A DNA stretch of 49,755 nucleotides from JASLDZ01 sp964242895 (lineage in GTDB: Bacteria > Pseudomonadota > Alphaproteobacteria > Caulobacterales > Caulobacteraceae): assembly GCA_964242895.1 (NCBI GenBank), contig CAXTBN010000013.1:1-49755 (forward strand), given 5' to 3'. The position numbers and the translations under genes are program-made. The notes under the pieces were generated by a model, which saw nothing but the letters and a program-made list of their open reading frames with translations, had not been told where the DNA came from and ran no database searches. Of this stretch, positions 43,738-49,755 are shown piece after piece. The stretch's first letter is position 1, and every line of letters starts with the position of its first letter.

Positions 43738-44118
43738 TTAATGCCCCTTGATCTCGTTCCCGGTGGGCGCCGCGACTGGTCGGCACAGGGCCTCCCCGCC
43801 CTGGCCGGGGGTGCGCGGCAGGCGGAACAGGAACGAACCGGGCGCGCACTGCGCCACCACCGTGTTGTCCGGCCCGCTCTGCGTGGAGGCGGCCAGGGGT
43901 GAGGTCTTGTCGGTCGTGCCCAGGCCGGCGATGCGCTCGTCCTGCGCCTTCACCTTGGCGGAGAGCTGCGCCACCTGCTCGCCCAGGCTTTGGATGCGCT
44001 TGTCCTCCGCCTTGTTCGCCTTGCCTTCGCCGCAGCCGGCGAGACCGACGACCACCGCGCCGAGGAGGAGGAAGAGGCCGACGGACGGCCCCCGCGGGCG
44101 TACGGTGGAGGGGATCAT
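43738..44118 (-). CDS. Small lipoprotein with coiled coil
   Basis: A 126-residue precursor with a Sec signal and lipobox LAGC (Cys29). Residues 35-65 form a heptad-rich helix (DKRIQSLGEQVAQLSAKVKA) followed by a flexible segment and a short C-terminal part with two cysteines (AQCAPGSF, ALCRPV). It resembles no named family that I recognise; the layout recalls Lpp- or YbgF-like coiled-coil envelope proteins. ATG 44118. Divergent from the GH130 operon. Confidence 0.7.
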   Translation of the reverse strand: MIPSTVRPRGPSVGLFLLLGAVVVGLAGCGEGKANKAEDKRIQSLGEQVAQLSAKVKAQDERIAGLGTTDKTSPLAASTQSGPDNTVVAQCAPGSFLFRLPRTPGQGGEALCRPVAAPTGNEIKGH

Positions 44119-44234
44119 GGACGGGTCTCCGAGGGCGCGGCAGCTCGCAAACGCGCGGCGCGGGCGGGCGTTCAGTGCGGAACGGGCCGGACCGCGCCCG
44201 CGTTCGGCCCGAGCTTGGCGGGTACGAGGGAGCG

Positions 44235-45368
44235 GTGGCGGACGACTTCCTGATCTTCCGCCCCGACGACGTGGACCTCGCCCGCTCGCCCCTGCGCGGG
44301 CCCGGCGGGCTTCCGCCCGACGAGCCGACCTACGTGCTCGGTGCGTTCAACCCGGGCCTGACGCGCCTGCCCGACGGCGACCTGCTGCTGATGGTGCGCG
44401 TGGCCGAGGCGCTGCGCGAGCCCGTGCGCGACGGCGCCGTGCGCTCGATCCGCTGGACGCCGGAGGGCTACGCGCTCGACGCCTTCCCGCTGGAGACGGT
44501 CGACGGGGGCGACCCGCGTCAATTCGAGCTGCTCCACCGGCCGAACCTGCCGCGGCTCCTGGGCCTGACCTCCCTGTCGTGGCTCCTGCCCGTGCGGCTC
44601 TCGCCCGACGGGTGCGCCGTGCGCGAGGTGATGTACGACCGGGCGGTCACGCCAGCGGCCTCGTTCCAGGCGTGCGGGGTGGAGGACGCGCGCATCTCGC
44701 GCATCGACGGCCGCTGGTGGATGACCACCTGCGCCGTCTCCGCCGAGCGGCTCGGCACGGCGCTGTACAGCTCGGCCGACGCCCTGGACTGGCGGCCGGA
44801 GGGGCTCGTCCTCGACCACCTGAACAAGGACATGCTGCTGTTCGAGGGCCGCATCGGCGGGCGCTACTGGGCGCTGACCCGACCGTTGGGCGAGGTGTGG
44901 TTCGCCCCGCCACCCGACAGCCCTTACGCGGGCGGCCCGTCGATCAACTTCGCCACCTCGCCCGACGCCCTGCACTGGAAGCCGACCGACGCGCCGGGCC
45001 TGCGCCCACGCAAGGCGGCCACCGCGGTCGCCAAGATGGGCGGCGGCACGCCGCCCGTGCTCACGCCCGAGGGCTGGCTCACCCTGTGGCACGGCGTGGA
45101 GCCTCGCGAGCGCGTGGGCGTCTACCGCACCTACTGGTCGCTGCTGGACCGCGACGACCCCACCCGCGTGCTCCGCCACGAGGACGAGACGCCGGTGCTG
45201 GAGGCGCGGTCCCTGCTCACCGACCCGCTGGGCCACCTCATGTACCTGCCGACGCCGGTGGTGTTCACGACGGGCCTGGTGGACGGCGGCGACCACTGGA
45301 TCACGGCCTCGGGGGAGGCCGACCTCGCCTGCCGCATGACCCTGATCCCCAAGGCGCGCTTTGCATGA
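44235..45368 (+). CDS. GH130-family glycoside phosphorylase/hydrolase
   Basis: A 377-residue five-bladed beta-propeller enzyme of the GH130 type (beta-1,4- or beta-1,2-mannooligosaccharide phosphorylases and hydrolases). The diagnostic segment GVEDARISRIDGRWWMT carries the catalytic Asp within the family's GxEDPR motif; NPGLTRLPDG and LYSSADALDW are propeller-blade blocks, and LWHGVEPRERVGVYR is conserved. GTG 44235 follows GAGGGAG; the frame is open much further upstream but that part overlaps the divergent lipoprotein gene. The stop overlaps the ATG of the GH13 gene (ATGA). Sugar specificity cannot be read from the sequence. Confidence 0.88.
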   Translation: MADDFLIFRPDDVDLARSPLRGPGGLPPDEPTYVLGAFNPGLTRLPDGDLLLMVRVAEALREPVRDGAVRSIRWTPEGYALDAFPLETVDGGDPRQFELLHRPNLPRLLGLTSLSWLLPVRLSPDGCAVREVMYDRAVTPAASFQACGVEDARISRIDGRWWMTTCAVSAERLGTALYSSADALDWRPEGLVLDHLNKDMLLFEGRIGGRYWALTRPLGEVWFAPPPDSPYAGGPSINFATSPDALHWKPTDAPGLRPRKAATAVAKMGGGTPPVLTPEGWLTLWHGVEPRERVGVYRTYWSLLDRDDPTRVLRHEDETPVLEARSLLTDPLGHLMYLPTPVVFTTGLVDGGDHWITASGEADLACRMTLIPKARFA

Positions 45369-46972
45369 GCCGCGACCGCGAGCCCTGGTGGAAGGCGGGC
45401 GTGATCCACCAGGTGTACCCGCGCTCCTTCCAGGACACGGACGGCGACGGCGTCGGCGACCTCGCGGGGATCGAGCGGCGGCTGCCCTACCTGGCGGACC
45501 TCGGCGTGGACGCTGTCTGGATCAGCCCGGTGTTCCCCTCGCCCATGGCCGACTTCGGCTACGACGTGGCCGACTACTGCGGGATCGACCCGTGCTTCGG
45601 CACGCTGGCCGACTTCGACCGCCTGCTCGCCTCGGCCCGCGCCCACGGCCTGAAGGTGCTTCTCGACCTCGTGCCCAACCACACCTCCGCCGAGCACCCC
45701 TGGTTCCAGGAGAGCCGCGCCTCCCGCACCAACCCGAAGCGCGACTGGTACATCTGGCGCGACCCCAAGCCGGACGGCTCACCGCCCAACAATTGGATGA
45801 GCGACTTCGGCGGCTCCTCCTGGGAGTGGGACGCCGCCACCGGCCAGTTCTACCTCCACGCCTTCCTGCCCGAGCAGCCCGACCTGAACTGGCGCAACCC
45901 CGAGCTGCGCGCCGCCATGCTGGACGTGCTGCGCTTCTGGTTCGACCGCGGCGTGGACGGCTTCCGCATCGACGTCCTGTGGCACGTGATCAAGGACGCG
46001 CAGTTCCGCGACAACCCGCCCAAGCCCGGCCACGTCCGCCGCATGGGCGAGCTGTTCGATCAGGTGCAGCTGCACAACACGAGCCAGCCCGAGGCGCACG
46101 AGGTCGCCGCCGAGCTGCGCGCGGTGGCCGACAGCTACCCCGGCGACCGCGTGCTGATCGGCGAGATCTACCTGCCCGTCCAAGAACTGGTGACCTGGTA
46201 CGGGCCGCCCGAGCGGCCGGAGGTGCTGCCCTTCAACTTCGCCCTGATCAACGCCGACTGGGACGCCCGCACCCTCCACGCCCTGATCGCCGAGTACGAG
46301 GCGGCGCTCCCGCCCGGCGCCTGGCCGAGCTGGGTGCTGGGCAACCACGACCGCCCCCGGATCGCCACGCGCGTCGGCGAGGCGCAGGCCCGCGTCGCCG
46401 CCGTGCTGCTGCTGACGCTGCGCGGCACGCCGACGCTGTACTACGGCGACGAGCTCGGCCTCGCCGACGTCTCCATCCCGCCCGACCGCGCGCGCGATCC
46501 CGCCGAATTGCGCCAGCCGGGCGAGGGCGTCGGCCGCGATCCGGTCCGCACGCCGCTGCCGTGGACGGGCGCCGCCCCGAACGCCGGCTTCACCACCGGC
46601 GAACCCTGGCTGCCGCTGAACGCCGACTGGCGCACGCGCAACGTCGCGGCTCAGGAGGGCGACCCCCGCTCCATGCTCAACCTCCACCGCGCGCTCCTGC
46701 GCCTGCGCCGCGCGCACCCGGCGCTCAGCCTCGGCGACCTCGAGCTCCTGCCCGCGCAGGACGCCGTGCTCGCCTACGGTCGCCGCCACGGCGACGACCA
46801 CGCCTTCGTGGCGCTGAACCTCACGGCGGCGCCCGTCGCGCTCGCCCTGCCGGCCTGGGCGCGCGCGCTGCCCGTGCGCCTGTCCACCGTCGCGGGCGAC
46901 CCGTCGCGCGCCGGCCCCGAGCTCCACCTGCGGCCCGACGAGGCCGTGGTGCTCGCGGCGTCCCCGCTGTGA
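45365..46972 (+). CDS. GH13 alpha-amylase family enzyme (alpha-glucosidase-like)
   Basis: A 535-residue (beta/alpha)8 enzyme. The start WWKAGVIHQVYPRSFQD and the regions DLVPNHTS, GFRIDVLWH (nucleophile Asp203), IGEIYLP (acid/base Glu267) and LGNHDRPR (Asp329) give all four GH13 conserved regions. Sequence is nearest oligo-1,6-glucosidase / alpha-glucosidase members, which act on short alpha-glucosides or transfer glucosyl units. No signal peptide: cytoplasmic. ATG 45365 overlaps the GH130 stop; its own stop overlaps the GT4 start GTG 46969. The partners suggest handling of an internal oligosaccharide rather than food starch. Confidence 0.94.
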   Translation: MSRDREPWWKAGVIHQVYPRSFQDTDGDGVGDLAGIERRLPYLADLGVDAVWISPVFPSPMADFGYDVADYCGIDPCFGTLADFDRLLASARAHGLKVLLDLVPNHTSAEHPWFQESRASRTNPKRDWYIWRDPKPDGSPPNNWMSDFGGSSWEWDAATGQFYLHAFLPEQPDLNWRNPELRAAMLDVLRFWFDRGVDGFRIDVLWHVIKDAQFRDNPPKPGHVRRMGELFDQVQLHNTSQPEAHEVAAELRAVADSYPGDRVLIGEIYLPVQELVTWYGPPERPEVLPFNFALINADWDARTLHALIAEYEAALPPGAWPSWVLGNHDRPRIATRVGEAQARVAAVLLLTLRGTPTLYYGDELGLADVSIPPDRARDPAELRQPGEGVGRDPVRTPLPWTGAAPNAGFTTGEPWLPLNADWRTRNVAAQEGDPRSMLNLHRALLRLRRAHPALSLGDLELLPAQDAVLAYGRRHGDDHAFVALNLTAAPVALALPAWARALPVRLSTVAGDPSRAGPELHLRPDEAVVLAASPL

Positions 46973-47985
46973 GCGCGCTCAAGGTCGCCATGCTCGCGCC
47001 GATCAGCTGGCGCACCCCGCCGCGCACCTACGGCCCGTGGGAGCTGGTCACCTCGCTCCTGACCGAGGCGCTGGTCGCCCGCGGCGTCGAGGTCACCCTG
47101 TTCGCCACGCAGGACTCGCACACGTCGGGCACGCTCGCCGGCGTCGTCGCGCGCGCCTACTCCGAGGACCCGACCGTCGACGCCAAGGTGTGGGAGGCCA
47201 TGCACGTCGCCTACGTCTTCGAGCGCGCGGGCGAGTTCGACATCATCCACAACCAGGCCGACTTCGTGCCGCTGGCCTTCTCGCGGCTGGTGGACACGCC
47301 GGTGGTGACCACCATCCACGGCTTCTCCAGCCCGCGCATCCTGCCGATCTTCCGCGCGTACCAGGACCGCGTCGCCTACGTGGCCATTAGCGACGCCGAC
47401 CGCGCGCCCGGCCTGCGCTACGCGGCCACGATCCACCACGGCGTCCCGCTCGACGACTTCCCGTTCGTCGGCGAGCCGGGTCCGGACCTGCTGTTCTTCG
47501 GCCGCATGCACCCCGACAAGGGAGCCGCCGAAGCGATCGCGTGCGCCCGCGCGGCGGACCGGCGCCTGCTCATGTGCGGCATCGTGCAGGACGAGGGTTA
47601 CTTCGCCCGCGAGGTCGAGCCCGCCATCGACGGCGACCGCGTCCGCTACGTCGGCCCCGTGGGCGGCGTCGCGCGGACCGACGCCCTGGGGAACGCCTCC
47701 GCGCTGCTGCACCTGATCAACTTCGACGAGCCGTTCGGCCTGTCGGTGGTGGAGGCCATGGCCTGCGGCACGCCCGTGATCGCCACCCGCCGCGGCTCCA
47801 TGCCCGAGCTGATCGCGCACGGCGTCACCGGCTTCCTGGTCGACTCCGTCGAGGAGGCGGTCGCCGCCGTGGAGCGCCTGCCCGAGATCGACCGCCGCGC
47901 CTGCCGCGCGCGGGTGGCCGAGCGCTTCAGCGTGGAGCGCATGGCGGACCGGTACCTGCAGCTGTACCGCGAGCTGGTGGGGTGA
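46969..47985 (+). CDS. Glycosyltransferase family 4 protein
   Basis: A 338-residue GT-B fold enzyme. The N-terminal MLAPISWRTPPRTYGPWELV with a Gly-Pro-Trp loop and the C-terminal nucleotide-sugar block HLINFDEPFGLSVVEAMACG (EX7E with both Glu) are typical of GT4. LLFFGRMHPDKGAAEAI is the second Rossmann start. Likely retaining transferase using UDP- or GDP-sugar. GTG start overlaps the GH13 stop (GTGA), making three coupled genes. An oligosaccharide made by this enzyme could be turned over by GH13 and GH130 partners; product not known. Confidence 0.93.
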   Translation: MSALKVAMLAPISWRTPPRTYGPWELVTSLLTEALVARGVEVTLFATQDSHTSGTLAGVVARAYSEDPTVDAKVWEAMHVAYVFERAGEFDIIHNQADFVPLAFSRLVDTPVVTTIHGFSSPRILPIFRAYQDRVAYVAISDADRAPGLRYAATIHHGVPLDDFPFVGEPGPDLLFFGRMHPDKGAAEAIACARAADRRLLMCGIVQDEGYFAREVEPAIDGDRVRYVGPVGGVARTDALGNASALLHLINFDEPFGLSVVEAMACGTPVIATRRGSMPELIAHGVTGFLVDSVEEAVAAVERLPEIDRRACRARVAERFSVERMADRYLQLYRELVG

Positions 47986-47991
47986 GCCCGG

Positions 47992-48016
47992 AAGCGGACC
48001 CCGTCGGTGTCCGCTT
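47992..48016 (+). terminator. Hairpin after the GH130-GH13-GT4 operon
   Basis: A perfect 8-base stem, aagcggac (47992-47999) with gtccgctt (48009-48016), around a 9-base loop, begins 7 bases after the GT4 stop. No T-run follows, so it may act as an RNA-stabilising hairpin or a weak terminator. Confidence 0.45.
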
Positions 48017-48103
48017 AGGGTGGAAAGCGCTCGTGCACGCCTGTAGCGTGACAAGGTCAGCCGACAGGAACCACGCACGCCCCGACGATATCACGAGCTT
48101 CCC

Positions 48104-48298
48104 ATTGTAGGCCTTGTCATCGGCTCTTCAGGTCTCCTGTTGTCCAAAGACTGGCGTGGGTTTCCACATAAGGTCGGGTGGCTGGCGCACCACTCAGGGG
48201 GTATGATGTGGGCAGGAACCGGGCTGTGCTTACTTGGTCTGTGGCTGGAAAAGCGAGCACAAGGGACCGGGCCGGAACACGAACCAACGTCTGACTAA
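48104..48298 (+). pseudogene. Start-less open frame encoding a two-helix membrane segment
   Basis: One frame is open from a TAG at 48044 to TAA 48296. From about 48104 it reads like a real membrane protein: PIVGLVIGSSGLLL, then SKDWRGFPHKVGWL, then MMWAGTGLCLLGLWLEKR and a polar tail. There is no usable ATG/GTG start for the first helix; ATG 48203/48206 preceded by AGGGGG could start a 32-residue form. It may be a decayed gene, a very small protein, or chance. It lies in the less GC-rich right-hand segment. Confidence 0.3.
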
Positions 48299-48353
48299 GT
48301 GGCGTCGCTGTCGAACAAGTCGGCTGGCAAGGCAGACGAAGTGGGGTCGCCGC

Positions 48354-48785
48354 TCAAGCTTGGTGTCTCTGTAAGTGGGACAGAAGCCTCTCAGCATCCC
48401 CATCATCTCGGAATAGAACTGTTGGGATTCGCCGCGTTCTACCGTCCGTGAGCGTTAGGGATATGTACCGAACTTCTCTCCTGACTGTCTTGATGTCGCC
48501 CAGGATCGCCCTACACTTCACCACGGTGAACCAAGTAATCTCGTCCTGAGTGATGCGCGCTGCGGGCAGAGACAGCAGAGCGCGGATGAAGGCGACGACA
48601 TAGAAGAGTGACAAAGCGGACGAGGCGAGGATGAGAGCGAACCGGACCGGCAAGAGGGAAGGCGACCAGAGCGCGGCGAAGGCGCCTGATTGGCTGGGAC
48701 GCATCCAGACGAAAACGCCCAGACACAATGCGAAGAAGAGCAGGCCTCCCGCTGTCTTCAGTCGGCTTAGTCGTAAGGTGATCAC
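48354..48785 (-). CDS. Small membrane protein of unknown function
   Basis: A 143-residue protein with two transmembrane helices (about residues 10-30 and 45-70) and a cytoplasmic domain of about 70 residues whose pattern (ARITQDEITWFTVVKCRAILG, then YISLTLTDGRTRRIPTVLF) suggests a small PH-like or beta-rich fold following two membrane helices. GTG 48785 is chosen because GGGAGG lies seven bases upstream; the frame extends upstream to a TTG at 48839 without a ribosome-binding site. No family named. Base composition is less GC-rich than the preceding 48 kb. Confidence 0.7.
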   Translation of the reverse strand: MITLRLSRLKTAGGLLFFALCLGVFVWMRPSQSGAFAALWSPSLLPVRFALILASSALSLFYVVAFIRALLSLPAARITQDEITWFTVVKCRAILGDIKTVRREVRYISLTLTDGRTRRIPTVLFRDDGDAERLLSHLQRHQA

Positions 48786-48792
48786 TGGCTCG

Positions 48793-48798
48793 CCTCCC
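48793..48798 (-). promoter_or_regulatory. Shine-Dalgarno fixing the GTG start at 48785
   Basis: GGGAGG on the minus strand, seven bases before GTG 48785. It favours this start over the TTG 54 bases further upstream. Confidence 0.6.
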
Positions 48799-49026
48799 GC
48801 CGGTGCCAGATACTTGTCCTCTGACGCCGACCCGTGCAACGGGAAATTGTCTGCGCCACCAAGCTGACGGTGCCCCGGTGGAGCGACCGCTCGATAGCAA
48901 ACTTTGCACAGGTCGGTTGAGGGTGGACAGCGGTCACGCCCGTAATCGGGACGTGCTGGGCGGCTGCTGAGAGTGGAAGGTCGACCCTAGCTCGACCGTT
49001 TAGCCCCTCGTGCTTATGAGACGTGC

Positions 49027-49362
49027 ATGGCTTCGATCTCTCGCGGGCGCGATCTGCTCGTCATGATCTCTATAGCGACGCCCGCTTTCGTTCTGGCGAC
49101 TTGGATGTCGACGGCGGAAAAAGGTCTGCTCGTGGCAACGGTAGTTGGGGCGATCTGGATCGCTGTCTCGGAAAAGTGGCAAGCGCGAACCAGACGAGGT
49201 TTTTGGCTCACCATCGGTGCTTTCGGCCTCGGGAACGCACTCCTGATTGCCCTTCTTCCCAACCCAGCTCGCTTCCAACCCGCTCTTGCGATCGCCTTGC
49301 TGCTCGCCATCGGAGAGAGTCTGCTGCTGACGTGGCTGCTAGGCCGCCTTCCAGCAGACTAG
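49027..49362 (+). CDS. Small polytopic membrane protein
   Basis: A 111-residue protein, mostly hydrophobic, with four likely transmembrane helices (about residues 8-27, 32-47, 58-77 and 84-105) separated by short charged loops (SEKWQARTRRG). The sequence has no recognised domain. ATG 49027 lacks a strong ribosome-binding site. Upstream 48786-49026 has no gene. Composition is again less GC-rich. Together with 48354 it makes a pair of orphan membrane proteins next to a palindromic repeat, suggestive of accessory DNA. Confidence 0.6.
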   Translation: MASISRGRDLLVMISIATPAFVLATWMSTAEKGLLVATVVGAIWIAVSEKWQARTRRGFWLTIGAFGLGNALLIALLPNPARFQPALAIALLLAIGESLLLTWLLGRLPAD

Positions 49363-49463
49363 GTCCGACTTGGTTCGGAAGCGGAACTCGGAGCTTCTCC
49401 GGCAAGCGGGCGCGCCACCGTGCTCGGGCGCGTCAAGGCACGCTCCGCTGCGCTGCGCTCTCC

Positions 49464-49723
49464 GGCCTTGACCCGCCCTGCGCACGGTGGCTGACGCTTG
49501 GGCGTCGGGACGCGGGGCGTCCCTCCAAAGTTCAACGCCCTGCGGGGCGTCGAACACAGGGCTGTCAAGGCTTCGACGCTCACCGGGGAGGCGCGAGCGT
49601 CCTGCTCTTGTTTGCCCATAGCCCTGTGTTCGACGCGCCGCAGGCCGTCGAACTTGTTGATGGGGGACGCCCCGCGTCCCGACGCCCAAGCGTCAGCCGT
49701 CGCGCGCAGGGCGGGTCAAGGCC
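49464..49723. repeat. Nested palindromic repeat element of about 260 bases
   Basis: Left arm 49464-49563 and right arm 49620-49723 are near-perfect inverted copies. The outer 59 bases of each arm (49464-49522, 49665-49723) differ at three positions, the inner 33 (49531-49563, 49620-49652) at three more. Short hairpins nest inside, e.g. gggacgcggggcgtccc. The central 56 bases (49564-49619) are unpaired. Outside the left arm, GTCAAGG...CCTTGAC forms a further partial repeat and the right flank looks related, so the element may extend past the window edge. No coding potential. It resembles a REP/BIME-like intergenic repeat. Confidence 0.85.
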
Positions 49724-49755
49724 GAGGCGCAGCCGAGCCTGCGCAGCAGGTCGCC

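Overview
The window is very GC-rich DNA, densely packed with genes on both strands, and most coding frames read as Alphaproteobacteria. Evidence for this placement is a DUF4167 protein just downstream of prmC, an ABA4-like (DUF4281) membrane protein, an HWE-family histidine kinase, a PilZ protein, an HpnL-like membrane protein and many GTG/TTG starts. The overall flavour is Caulobacterales-like, but this is inference from family recognition; no rRNA or tRNA gene is visible to anchor it.

Layout. 1-7.3 kb: the end of an ABC ATPase gene (cut by the left edge), a zf-CHCC protein, a sulfotransferase-like protein, a minus-strand block rpe - heparinase-like lyase - WbpM/CapD-type dehydratase, and an ABC-2 permease. 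7.4-17.7 kb: a periplasmic thioredoxin-like protein, a large secreted protein of unknown function, an ABA4-like protein, an RNA block (DEAD-box helicase with a DbpA-type tail, SpoU methyltransferase, coupled metallophosphoesterase), a single-domain response regulator, an acyl-CoA ligase coupled to an MFS transporter, and an RluF-type pseudouridine synthase. 17.7-24.4 kb: a hybrid histidine kinase, the complete efp / epmA / epmB beta-lysylation set, and an HWE histidine kinase. 24.4-29.2 kb: small envelope proteins, a YihY protein, an HpnL-like protein, a secreted formamidase-family enzyme and a channel-like membrane protein. 29.2-33.1 kb: sulfate assimilation (cysNC, cysD, and a 4Fe-4S-type cysH). 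33.1-39.7 kb: a second YihY protein with a very basic N-terminus, a MOSC protein, prmC, DUF4167, an SDR and a luciferase-like monooxygenase. 39.7-44.1 kb: a serine hydrolase and DUF3089 pair, an HtrA-like protein that has lost catalytic residues, a PilZ protein and a lipoprotein. 44.2-48.0 kb: a translationally coupled GH130 - GH13 - GT4 operon.

From 48.0 kb to the right edge the composition changes: it is visibly less GC-rich and sparsely coding, with two small membrane proteins, a start-less open frame, and at the very end a roughly 260-base nested palindrome. This looks like accessory or intergenic-repeat DNA.

How genes work together. EF-P and its two modifying enzymes form one functional unit (Lys34 is present in EF-P). 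CysD and CysNC make APS and PAPS. CysH carries the cysteine pairs of an APS reductase, so PAPS from the kinase domain may serve sulfotransferases such as the one at 1041. The most interesting uncharacterised candidates are the GH130-GH13-GT4 operon, the pseudoprotease at 42350, the channel-like protein with an odd filter at 28182, and the terminal palindrome.
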